Source of the DNA: Deltaproteobacteria bacterium
GTDB lineage: Bacteria > Myxococcota_A > Polyangia > Haliangiales > Haliangiaceae
Length of the DNA: 55,184 bases
Assembly: GCA_025353585.1 (NCBI GenBank)
Contig: JANXOM010000408.1
Location: 1-55,184 of the forward strand
Direction of reading: 5' to 3'
In this document: positions 11,384-19,085 of the stretch, one piece after another
How the letters are laid out: each line of letters opens with the position of its first letter
Numbering within the stretch: the first letter of the stretch is position 1
The notes under the pieces: model-generated
What the model saw: only the letters and a program-made list of their open reading frames with translations
What the model was told of the DNA's origin: nothing
The model's database searches: none
Made by a program: the position numbers and the translations under genes

Positions 11384-12916
11384 CTACCCCCGCAGCTTGC
11401 GGTACAGGTCGCCTGCCTTGGCCACCACGCCGTCGCCGTAGAGCTGCTTGATCATGCCGCGCATCTTCGTGACGGCGTCGGCCGGCTGGCGGAAGGACAT
11501 CATGTTGATGGGCAGCGAGAAGGACTGCTCGGCCGTCGCCTTCACCCGCGTGAACTCGCGGATGCCCTCGTCGCCGTGGATGCGGCCGAAGCCGGAGTCG
11601 CCGATGCCGCCGAACGGCAGCGACGGGATGCCGGAGAACGCCATCACCGAGTTGATCGCCGTCATACCGCTGCGCAGCTTCGCCGCGATGCCGCGGACGC
11701 CCTTGCCGCCGAAGACGCTCGAGCCGAGGCCGAACGTGGTGTCGTTCGCGAGCCGGATCGCCTCGTCCAGCGACGCCACCCGCGCGATCGGGATCACCGG
11801 GCCGAACGTCTCGTCCGTCATCACCTTCATCCGGTGATCCACGTTCGTCAGCACGGTCGGCTGGATGTACGCGCCGGAGATCGCGGCCGAGCCGCCCGTG
11901 AGGACCTTCGCGCCCTTGGCGACCGCGTCGTCCAGGTGATCGCGCACGATCGCGATCTGCGCCGGCGAGGTCATCGGGCCGAGGTGACCGTCGTCGCCGC
12001 CGATCTTGAGCTCGCGGACCTGCGCCACGACCTCCTCGACGAACCGGTCGTAGACCTTGTCCTCGACGTAGACGCGCTCGACCGAGATGCACGCCTGGCC
12101 CGCGTTCGTCAGCGCGCCGAACACGCACGCCTCGGCCGCCTTCGCGATATCCGCGTCCGCGGCGACGATCATCGGGTCCTTGCCGCCGAGCTCGAGCAGC
12201 ACGGGAGTCAGCCTCTCCGCCGCGGCCATCATCACGCGCTTGCCGGTCGCCGCCGAGCCCGTGAAGGCGACCTTGTCCACGGCGGACCTCGCGAGCGCGG
12301 CGCCGGTCGCGCCCGCGCCCGTGACGACCTGCAGCAGATCGGGCAGCGCGAACGTCGCCGCCGCGATGCGGGCCACCTCGACCGCGACGAGCGGCGTCAG
12401 CTCGCTCGGCTTCCACACGACGGCGTTGCCGGCCGCGAGGGCGTACGAGATCGAGCCCATCGGCGTGAACAGGGGGTAGTTCCACGGGCCGATGACGCCG
12501 ATGACCCCGAGCGCGTGATAGCTGACCGTCGCGCGGAAGTTCGCGAGCACGCCCGACGAGACCTTGTGCGTCGCGAGCGCGGTCTCGGCGCACGCGCCGG
12601 CGTGGGCGATGTGCGAGAGCGCCATCATCACCTCGGTCAATGCCTCGATCTCCGGCTTGCCGTTCTCGCGGTGGATGAGCTCGGCGAGGGCGTCGGCGTG
12701 CGCAGCGATGGCGCGGCGGAACGCGGCGAGCTCCTCGCGGCGCGCGGCGAACGAGCGCTGCGACCACGCGATCGACGCGACGCGGGCGCGCGCGACGATG
12801 GCATCGACCTCGGCCTGGGTCTGGATCGGCACGCTGCCGATCGACTGCCCCGTCGCGGGGTTGTAGCTGTGGAGCCGATCGGACTGGGTGGTGGGGGTGC
12901 TCGTCGCGGTCGCCAT
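11384..12916 (-). CDS. Aldehyde dehydrogenase
   Basis: 510-residue NAD(P)-dependent enzyme of the ALDH superfamily. Visible are the cofactor-site IGPWNYP, the GSxxTG segment AFTGSAATGK, the catalytic Glu in LLELGGKDP and the catalytic Cys in NAGQACIS. The longer open frame upstream is an overlap with kinase 2 and is not translated. ATG 12916 fits the family's N-terminus and has a CATAGT box 7 nt upstream. The C-terminal extension (FRQPADAVTKMRGMIKQLYG) resembles coniferyl- and fatty-aldehyde-dehydrogenase-like members. Substrate is unknown. Confidence 0.92.
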   Translation of the reverse strand: MATATSTPTTQSDRLHSYNPATGQSIGSVPIQTQAEVDAIVARARVASIAWSQRSFAARREELAAFRRAIAAHADALAELIHRENGKPEIEALTEVMMALSHIAHAGACAETALATHKVSSGVLANFRATVSYHALGVIGVIGPWNYPLFTPMGSISYALAAGNAVVWKPSELTPLVAVEVARIAAATFALPDLLQVVTGAGATGAALARSAVDKVAFTGSAATGKRVMMAAAERLTPVLLELGGKDPMIVAADADIAKAAEACVFGALTNAGQACISVERVYVEDKVYDRFVEEVVAQVRELKIGGDDGHLGPMTSPAQIAIVRDHLDDAVAKGAKVLTGGSAAISGAYIQPTVLTNVDHRMKVMTDETFGPVIPIARVASLDEAIRLANDTTFGLGSSVFGGKGVRGIAAKLRSGMTAINSVMAFSGIPSLPFGGIGDSGFGRIHGDEGIREFTRVKATAEQSFSLPINMMSFRQPADAVTKMRGMIKQLYGDGVVAKAGDLYRKLRG

Positions 12917-12923
12917 GCGGCGG

Positions 12924-12929
12924 ACTATG
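12924..12929 (-). promoter_or_regulatory. -10 box for the aldehyde dehydrogenase gene
   Basis: CATAGT on the minus strand, 7 nt before the ATG at 12916. The box contains the TAG stop codon of kinase 2, so the promoter core overlaps the end of the upstream gene. Confidence 0.4.
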
Positions 12930-15474
12930 CCACGAGCCTCCAGATCACGAGGAGGAGGATCATCGCGCCGATGACGCCGGCGCCGATGAGCACGTACTTC
13001 TTGTTCGACGTGATCTTGTAGTCCTGGCCGGCCACGTCGGTCGGCAGGCGCGAGGCCGTGCCGCCACCTTCGGGCATCGGCGCGCCGCTCTGGATCGGCT
13101 GCGGCGGTGGCGCGTTCCAGCCGAGTTGGTCGTCGATGAGCGGCCGCGCGCCGAAGTGACTGAACTCGTCGTTGAACTCGATGGCGGGCCCCGCCGACGG
13201 GTTCCGGAGGTGCGGCGGCGGTTGGTTGTACGGAGGCTGCATCTGCAGGTCGTGCGGCGACGGCGGCTGCCACTGCATGTCCGGCGGCGGCTGCTGCCAC
13301 TGCATCTCCTGCGGCGGCTGCATCTGCAGCTCGTGCGGCTGGCCCCACGGCGGCGGCGGCGGCGGCAGATCGTGCGGCCCCGGATGCGGCTGCATCTGCA
13401 GGTCGAACGGCTGGCCCTGCGGCGGCGGCCACGACTGCGGCACCGGCTGCATCTGCAGGTCGAGCGGCTGGCCGTGCTGCGGAGCCGGCCATGGTTGCGG
13501 CACCGGCTGCATCTGGAGATCGAGCGGGGTGCCCTGCATCTGGAGATCGAGCGGGTTGCCCTCGGCGAGATCGACCGCGTGCTCGGGCATGGGCTGCATG
13601 TGCAGGTCGAGCGGCTGCATCTGCAGATCGTGCTGCTGCTGCAGGTGCTGCTGCATCTCGTGGGGCGCCATGACGTCCATCTGCGGCGCCGGCTGCACGT
13701 GCAGATCGAGGGGCTGGTCGCGTGGCTCGGCCGGCTGCATCGGCGGCGGCGGCAACGTCGTCCCCATCGGGCGCGGCGGCGGCAGCGTCATCAGATCGAG
13801 CGGATCGATCGCGCCGCGCGCGGGCTCCGGATACAGCGGCTCCATCTGGAGGTCCACCGCGGCCGGCTCGCCGAGCGTCAGATCGAGCGGGCCCTGCGGC
13901 GGCGTCTGCATCGGCATCTGCACGCTCGGGCGCGACGGCCGGCGCGGAAGGTTCGCCTGCGGCAGGCCCGCGACCGTCTGCGTCGGCGCACCGACGGAGG
14001 GAAACGGCGGCGCTGTCGGGCGCGCGGCGGCCATGCGCCCGCTCGGCCGCGACGCGCGCGGTGCATCGGGGGCGGTCCAGGCGGCGGCATCGGCGGCCTC
14101 GCTCGCGCTCGCCTTCGCCGCGGCATGCGCGGCGCTCGTCGGCAACGGGCGCGGCACGCTCGGCCGTTGCGGCGGGCTCGGCAGCTGGCCGGGAGGCGGC
14201 GGCGGCGTCATCGTGCGCGACAGCGCGGGCATCGGCGGCTGGCTCGGCCGAGTCGGCGTGCGCGCGACCAGCGGCGGCGCCAGCGGCTTCGGAAGCGATA
14301 GCGGCGGCGGCTTCGGCGCGGGGAGGGGCTCGAGGTGCAGCGCGCCCATGTCCTTGGCCTCGACGATGGAGGTCTTCTCGTCGTCGTCGTCGAAGCGGAG
14401 ATCGAGCATGCCGCGACCGTCGCTGCTGCCGATCGGTTGCGCGCCGTCCGCGGCCATCGCCGCGCCGTCGGCCATCGTCTGGTCGGAGCTTTGTTGGCCC
14501 TCGCCGCCGTCCACCCAGGGCTCCTTCTTCGAGCCGAAGAGCTGCACCATGAAGCGGCCCATCGCCGTGTTCGAGCCCGTCAGCTTCGCGCGCACCGCGA
14601 ACGCGTCGAGCGCCTCGATCATCTCGGCCGCGGTCTGGAACCGCGCGCCTGGATCATTCGCCATCGCCGTGAGCACGATCGCCTCGAGCTCGCGCGGATA
14701 GCCCGGCACCACGGCCGACGGCAACAGCACGTCGCCCGACACGATGCGCTTCATCGTCTCGAAGTCGTCGTTGCCCTTGAACGCCCGGCGCAAGGTCGTC
14801 AGCTCGTAGAGGCAGATGCCGAGCGCGAAGATGTCGCTGCGGCGATCGATCGGCTTGCCCTTGCACTGCTCGGGCGACATGTAGCCGTACTTGCCCTTGA
14901 TGGTGCCGCCGACCGTCTTCGTCGCGCGCTCCTCGGCCTTGGCGATGCCGAAGTCGAGGACCTTCACGCTGCCGTCGAAGCCGACCATGACGTTCGCCGG
15001 CGAGACGTCGCGGTGCACGATGTTGAGCGGCGCGCCGTTCTTGCCCTTGCGCTCGTGCGCGTGGTGGAGGCCCGCGGCCGCGCCGCCGACGATCATCACG
15101 GCGAGCTCGAGCGGCACGGTCCAGCCGCGGCGCAGCGACGTCTCGAGGATCGCGCGGGCGTTCTCGCCGTGCACGTACTCCATCGCCATGAAGAACGCGC
15201 CGTCGGCCTGGTCGACCTCGTAGACCTGCGCGACGTTCTGGTGATTCAGCGTCGCCGCGAGCTTCGCCTCGTCGAGGAACATGTCGACGAAGCGCTGGTC
15301 CTGCGCGCGCTCTCGCAAGATGGTCTTGAGGACCACGTGGCGCTCGAACGAACCCAGACCGGTGGTGCGCGCGAGATAGATCTGGGCCATTCCGCCGGTC
15401 GCGAGGTGTGAGAGCACCTCGTAACGGCCGATGCGCAGGGGAGTCCCTGCAACGGTGGGCTCGGGGGGCACCAC
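12925..15474 (-). CDS. Ser/Thr protein kinase 2 with LDLQMQP-repeat linker and tail anchor
   Basis: 849-residue Hanks-type kinase. The kinase domain spans about 16-290: Gly loop LATGGMAQIY, VVLK (Lys50), HRDVSPANV (154-162), DFG (174-176), SPEQ. The catalytic loop has Ser where most kinases have Lys (HRDVSP, not HRDLKP), a variant common in myxobacterial kinases. A Pro/Ala/Gly-rich linker (about 330-820) contains many copies of an LDLQMQP-type heptad (encoded by 13235-13715). A final helix (YVLIGAGVIGAMILLLVIW) anchors the protein at the membrane with only about three residues beyond it. The GTG start at 15474 lacks a clear box or ribosome-binding site. Confidence 0.9.
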   Translation of the reverse strand: MVPPEPTVAGTPLRIGRYEVLSHLATGGMAQIYLARTTGLGSFERHVVLKTILRERAQDQRFVDMFLDEAKLAATLNHQNVAQVYEVDQADGAFFMAMEYVHGENARAILETSLRRGWTVPLELAVMIVGGAAAGLHHAHERKGKNGAPLNIVHRDVSPANVMVGFDGSVKVLDFGIAKAEERATKTVGGTIKGKYGYMSPEQCKGKPIDRRSDIFALGICLYELTTLRRAFKGNDDFETMKRIVSGDVLLPSAVVPGYPRELEAIVLTAMANDPGARFQTAAEMIEALDAFAVRAKLTGSNTAMGRFMVQLFGSKKEPWVDGGEGQQSSDQTMADGAAMAADGAQPIGSSDGRGMLDLRFDDDDEKTSIVEAKDMGALHLEPLPAPKPPPLSLPKPLAPPLVARTPTRPSQPPMPALSRTMTPPPPPGQLPSPPQRPSVPRPLPTSAAHAAAKASASEAADAAAWTAPDAPRASRPSGRMAAARPTAPPFPSVGAPTQTVAGLPQANLPRRPSRPSVQMPMQTPPQGPLDLTLGEPAAVDLQMEPLYPEPARGAIDPLDLMTLPPPRPMGTTLPPPPMQPAEPRDQPLDLHVQPAPQMDVMAPHEMQQHLQQQHDLQMQPLDLHMQPMPEHAVDLAEGNPLDLQMQGTPLDLQMQPVPQPWPAPQHGQPLDLQMQPVPQSWPPPQGQPFDLQMQPHPGPHDLPPPPPPWGQPHELQMQPPQEMQWQQPPPDMQWQPPSPHDLQMQPPYNQPPPHLRNPSAGPAIEFNDEFSHFGARPLIDDQLGWNAPPPQPIQSGAPMPEGGGTASRLPTDVAGQDYKITSNKKYVLIGAGVIGAMILLLVIWRLVA
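13235..13715 (-). repeat. In-frame LDLQMQP coding repeats of kinase 2
   Basis: DNA-level repeats of a CATCTGCAGGTCG-type unit at irregular spacing encode PLDLQMQP, PFDLQMQP, HELQMQP, HDLQMQP and PLDLHMQP variants, ten or so in all, separated by Pro/Gln/Trp-rich spacers. The irregular spacing and intact frame show a protein repeat. Confidence 0.8.
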
Positions 15475-15525
15475 GACAGAAGGATCGGGTGCCTGGCCGG
15501 AGGAGTCAAGCCGCGCGGCCGGCGG

Positions 15526-16428
15526 TCACAGTTTGTTTTCGAGGAGATGCGCGAGCTCGTCGGCCTCCTCGCCGCTCATCGCGGCGGTCACGCGGACCTC
15601 CGCGCGGTCGTGCTGGATGGCGATGGAGTCGGCGAACTCGGGCCCGATCCACGTCTGGAGCATCGGGTGGACCTGCCCGTCCGGTCCGACCAGCAGGCGC
15701 TGCAGGCTGGCCTCGACGGCCCGGGCGGTCGGTTCGTCCGCCACGGCGAGGCGGAGATCGAAGCTCGCGCGGACGGAGGCGGCGATCGCGAAGGCGACCC
15801 AGATCGGCTCGCCTTCGAGGTTCTGGGCCATGAACTGGCGATCTCGGGCGTCGAGGATGGTGCCGCCCCAGACGTCGGCGCCGGTGCCGGCGGTGGCGGC
15901 GAGAATGGCGCGGATGAGGTCGCGGTTCGGGCTCGCGAGCGCGAGCCCCGCCTTGTGGTGGGCGAGGTCGATGGTGGCGGCCATCTGGCCCGCGCCGGTC
16001 AGGACGAGGTGATGGTCGATGATCGCGGCCTCGCCGCCGTTGTCCAGCGCCCAGATCGCGATGCCCGCGTGCATGCTGGCGCGGCTGCCGGCGGTGGTGA
16101 GGGACGCCAGCAAGAGGCCGACCTTGCCGTCGATGACCATCGTGGTGTGGTGATCTTGCTCCGTGTCCGACGTCGAGCCGGCGACGAGCATGTCGATCGC
16201 CTCGTCGAGCTTGACCCCCGCGGCGGCGACGGCGGCCCAGCGCGGCGAGTGCAAGCGCAGCTCCGCGACGAGCTTACCGACGGAGGCGCCCGTCCGTGCG
16301 TGCGCGATATCGAGGACGATGACCTCGGCCGTGCGCTCCGGAAGGTAGCGGACGAGGGGGCCGCCGTCGCCGGCGTGCGCGGTTCCCGCCAGGGCGAGGA
16401 CCACTGCGACGGCGAGGTGCGCGCGCAT
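15526..16428 (-). CDS. Secreted protein of unknown function
   Basis: 300 residues with a clear signal peptide (about 1-19, ending GTAHA). The mature part opens with LVRYLPERTAEVIVLDIAHAR and alternates hydrophobic and polar strands, with no motif I recognise. Its general look (periplasmic, alpha/beta, no Cys pairs) resembles lipoprotein-like periplasmic proteins that monitor or bind something rather than an enzyme. A CATGCT box lies 8 nt before the ATG, along with a GGAAGG just upstream. It lies upstream of kinase 2 on the same strand, 51 bp away. Function not assigned. Confidence 0.7.
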   Translation of the reverse strand: MRAHLAVAVVLALAGTAHAGDGGPLVRYLPERTAEVIVLDIAHARTGASVGKLVAELRLHSPRWAAVAAAGVKLDEAIDMLVAGSTSDTEQDHHTTMVIDGKVGLLLASLTTAGSRASMHAGIAIWALDNGGEAAIIDHHLVLTGAGQMAATIDLAHHKAGLALASPNRDLIRAILAATAGTGADVWGGTILDARDRQFMAQNLEGEPIWVAFAIAASVRASFDLRLAVADEPTARAVEASLQRLLVGPDGQVHPMLQTWIGPEFADSIAIQHDRAEVRVTAAMSGEEADELAHLLENKL

Positions 16429-16547
16429 GTCCTTCCAGCATGACGGTTCGTCGGGGTTGTGACAACGCCTGGTTTCCTTCGATACTCCGGGTTGACTCCG
16501 TCCCGGCGTGACGCGAGAAGCTCGGGTTGGTAGCCGGTCCCGTTACG

Positions 16548-17372
16548 ATGAACAGCCTCTCCACCCACACGTACGTCGCGCTGTCCGGGGTGATCCCGGC
16601 GCTCGTCGCGATGTGGCTCGTCGACCGGCTCGACGCCAAGCGCCCCGAGCCGCTGTCGTTGCGCGTCCGCGTGTCGATCTTCGGCGCCCTGTCCGTCATC
16701 CCCGCGATCATCCTCGAGCTGGTGCTGTCCTCGACGGTCGGCGCGCACCTCGGCCCGGAGTTCACGTACCAGGGGGCGAGCTTCCACGCGTTCGTCGTCG
16801 CCGGCGCCGTCGAGGAGGCGTGCAAGATCCTGATGGTCTACTGGATGGTGTGGCGGCGGCCCGAGTTCGACGAGCGCATGGACGGCATCGTGTACGCCGC
16901 GCGCGCCGGCCTCGGCTTCGCGCTCGTGGAGAACGTCATGTACCTGTTCTCGCAGGACACGCTGAACGGCCAGCTCCAGCTCTGGATCATGCGCGCGGTG
17001 CTCGCGGTGCCGGGTCACGCGATCTGGACCGGCATGATCGGCGCGCTCGCCGCGCGGAAGCGGTTCGACGGCCGTGGCCTCGGGTTGATCGGCGGCTACC
17101 TGCTCGCGGTCGCGTTCCACGGCGCTTACGACTGCTCGGTGTTCCTCGCGTCGCCGCTCAAGTTCGAGGGGCACTTCACCGCGTCGAAGCTGACGATCCT
17201 CGGGCCTGTCGTCCTCACGGTGCTCGGCTTCTTCATCTTGCGCGGCCTCGCGCGGCGCGCCCTCGAGCTCGACGACGCCGATGCGGCCCGCGCGGCGGCC
17301 GCGTACGCCCACGCGCAGGCGCAGCTTATCGCGCAGATGCCACCGATCCCCGGGCCGATCCCGCTGGGATAG
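16548..17372 (+). CDS. PrsW-family intramembrane metalloprotease
   Basis: 274-residue polytopic membrane protein of the PrsW/CPBP superfamily. Characteristic residues are EEACK (EExxK), the ENVMY segment, GHAIWTG and AVAFHGAYD, each in a membrane helix. Six to eight hydrophobic segments are visible. PrsW cleaves anti-sigma factors in Bacillus subtilis, but most relatives are uncharacterised and no anti-sigma factor is encoded nearby. ATG 16548 is preferred to the TTG at 16527. The Ala-rich C-terminus (DDADAARAAAAYAHAQ) is probably cytosolic. Confidence 0.88.
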   Translation: MNSLSTHTYVALSGVIPALVAMWLVDRLDAKRPEPLSLRVRVSIFGALSVIPAIILELVLSSTVGAHLGPEFTYQGASFHAFVVAGAVEEACKILMVYWMVWRRPEFDERMDGIVYAARAGLGFALVENVMYLFSQDTLNGQLQLWIMRAVLAVPGHAIWTGMIGALAARKRFDGRGLGLIGGYLLAVAFHGAYDCSVFLASPLKFEGHFTASKLTILGPVVLTVLGFFILRGLARRALELDDADAARAAAAYAHAQAQLIAQMPPIPGPIPLG

Positions 17373-17399
17373 CCACGCCGTCGCCGGGTGAATCCGGGA

Positions 17400-17948
17400 T
17401 TACGCGGGGAGCTTGCGTGCGCGCAGCACGAGCACGGCCGCGACAAGGCCGAAGACCAGGCCGACGGCGAACAGCACGAGGCCGCGGTCGATGGAGGTCT
17501 CGGCGAACGTCGGCAGGCCCGTCACGAACACGTAGGCGGCGCCGGCGGCGGCGATCATCGCCGCGATCGTGGACATCGCGGCCATGCGCGGCGTGCGTCC
17601 CGCGGCGGCCGCGCCCGCGACGACCAGCAGGACGAGCGTGGCGATGAGCCCCGCCGCGCCCGTCGCGACGGCAGCGCGCTCCCAGCCGGCCGAGCCCGTG
17701 GTCCACGCGAGGCCGCGCGAATGGCACTCGAAGCCGTCCATGCAGCTGCGTGTGCCGAACGGACCCACCGTCGCGTCGGCGATGGTCCACCATTGCCCCG
17801 CGGTCACGGAGATCGCGAACGCGCCCGCGGCCAGGAACGCGAGCGCCACGACGATCCAGCGAGTCGGGGAACGCAAGTCGGCGCATCTTGGTCGGCGAAA
17901 CGCGCGAGCGCAACCCGTTTTTTGGCGGTTGCGCAGATCCGCGTACAT
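17400..17948 (-). CDS. Small four-helix membrane protein
   Basis: Up to 182 residues with four hydrophobic helices (IVVALAFLAAGAFAISV; AAVATGAAGLIATLVLLVVAG; MAAMSTIAAMIAAAGAAYVFV; GLVLFAVGLVFGLVAAVLVL). A QWW after the first helix and two cysteines in the first loop (RSCMDGFEC) are reminiscent of small claudin/DUF-like tetraspan proteins. I do not recognise the family. The start is uncertain: the first 24 residues from ATG 17948 are Arg/Cys-rich and overlap a hairpin (17908-17934), so the TTG at 17876 may be the real start. Confidence 0.6.
   Translation of the reverse strand: MYADLRNRQKTGCARAFRRPRCADLRSPTRWIVVALAFLAAGAFAISVTAGQWWTIADATVGPFGTRSCMDGFECHSRGLAWTTGSAGWERAAVATGAAGLIATLVLLVVAGAAAAGRTPRMAAMSTIAAMIAAAGAAYVFVTGLPTFAETSIDRGLVLFAVGLVFGLVAAVLVLRARKLPA
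17908..17934. other. Perfect hairpin with T-rich loop
   Basis: GCGCAACC (17908-17915) and GGTTGCGC (17927-17934) form an 8-bp stem around an 11-nt loop containing six T. It sits across the predicted N-terminal codons of the small membrane protein. Confidence 0.4.
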
Positions 17949-17957
17949 GTATCCACT

Positions 17958-18047
17958 CCGGCGACCGACCCGAGCTCCGCGCGTCTCGCGGGGCCGGAGT
18001 GGGTGGCTCCGCCCCGGCGTCCGACCCGAGCTCCGCGCGTCTCGCCG
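17958..18047. repeat. Tandem direct repeat between membrane protein and M23 genes
   Basis: A 25-bp sequence is repeated exactly at 17965-17989 and 18021-18045, with the similarity extending to about 33 bp with one or two differences (17958 and 18014 onward). The period is 56 bp. The rest of the 210-bp gap up to 18158 holds a TTGACC at 18111 but no convincing -10 at the right distance. Confidence 0.6.
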
Positions 18048-18158
18048 GCCGAAGTCAGCGTAAATGCTTTGAGCACGAACGATTCGCAGGCGATTTGTGG
18101 GTCGAGCCGGTTGACCGCGGGCGCTGGTCGGTCAAAAACTGGTCCTCCCCTGCCGCCC

Positions 18159-19055
18159 ATGCTCGTCAAAGCCGCCCTCCTCGCCACCTGCCTCGTTGCC
18201 TCGACGGTCTCCGCCGAGCCCACGACCGCGCAGCCCGCGGCGACCGTGCCGGCGGCTCACGACCTCGGGCACGCGCTCGGCGATGGCCCCACGCTGTCGC
18301 TCGCGCGCTTCACGGCGCGCTTCGACATGCACCTCGTCGCGCCGGACGTCGTCGGCCGCCTCGTGCAGTGGAACCTCGACACGCGCGACCTGTTTCACGG
18401 CGCGCTCGATCGGCTCTCCGCCGTCTCCGCGAGCTTCGCCGCGCGCATCGCGCCGCCGCCCGATCTCTCGATCCTCACCACCGACCCGCTCGCGGCGATG
18501 TCCACGCACGAGAGCTCGGGCTTCGGCTGGCGCGACGATCCGATCCACCACGACACGCGCTATCACAGCGGCACTGACTTTCGCTCGAAGCCGGGCACGC
18601 CTGTCCTCGCCGCCGGCGATGGCAAGGTCACGTTCTGCGGTCGCCAGGGCGGCTACGGCAACGTCATCTATGTCGATCACGGCGCCGGCGTCACCACGCG
18701 GTACGCGCACCTCTCGCGCATCCTCGTCAAGAAGGACGACACGCTCACGGCGGGCGAGGAGATCGGCAAGGTCGGCTCGACCGGCCGCGCCACCGGCCCG
18801 CACCTCCACTTCGAGGTCCGCATCGACGGCCACGCCGTCAGCCCGATCCTCGCGATGGAGGTCGCCGCCCTGCAGCGCCTCTCGCCCGAGTCCGGCCGCA
18901 TCGCCGCGTACGCGCTGTCGCCCGAGCTCGCGGCCCACGCCCTCGCTGACGTCGACCACCCGCGCGGCCTGCCCGCTGCCCGCGCGGCGACCAAGCCGAT
19001 CGAGTCGCGGCCCGACCGTCCGGGGCGCGTGAAGCGCCCCGTCGCGTCGTCGTAG
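18159..19055 (+). CDS. Secreted M23-family metallopeptidase
   Basis: 298-residue LytM/M23 peptidoglycan endopeptidase. Signal peptide about 1-19 (ending VSAEP). The M23 domain (about 120-240) shows the zinc ligands in YHSGTDF (HxxxD) and the HLHFEV motif (HxH), so it looks catalytically competent. An N-terminal helical region (about 45-110) could be regulatory. The C-terminus is Arg/Pro-rich. A 7-bp GC hairpin (19022-19040) lies inside the last codons. The MMPL gene follows after 30 bp. Confidence 0.9.
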   Translation: MLVKAALLATCLVASTVSAEPTTAQPAATVPAAHDLGHALGDGPTLSLARFTARFDMHLVAPDVVGRLVQWNLDTRDLFHGALDRLSAVSASFAARIAPPPDLSILTTDPLAAMSTHESSGFGWRDDPIHHDTRYHSGTDFRSKPGTPVLAAGDGKVTFCGRQGGYGNVIYVDHGAGVTTRYAHLSRILVKKDDTLTAGEEIGKVGSTGRATGPHLHFEVRIDGHAVSPILAMEVAALQRLSPESGRIAAYALSPELAAHALADVDHPRGLPAARAATKPIESRPDRPGRVKRPVASS

Positions 19056-19069
19056 CGCGTCGCGCGTGG

Positions 19070-19075
19070 CATAGT
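19070..19075 (+). promoter_or_regulatory. Candidate -10 box for the MMPL gene
   Basis: CATAGT, 10 nt before the GTG at 19086, similar in sequence to the box of the aldehyde dehydrogenase gene. Confidence 0.35.
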
Positions 19076-19085
19076 CCGGCGCGTC

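Noticed and set aside
13235..13715. Possible CRISPR array or tandem satellite
   Set aside because: The repeats are irregular in spacing, stay in frame and encode LDLQMQP units within kinase 2.
19022..19040. Terminator for the M23 peptidase gene
   Set aside because: The 7-bp GC hairpin is inside the coding sequence and has no T-run; it may be codon-driven.
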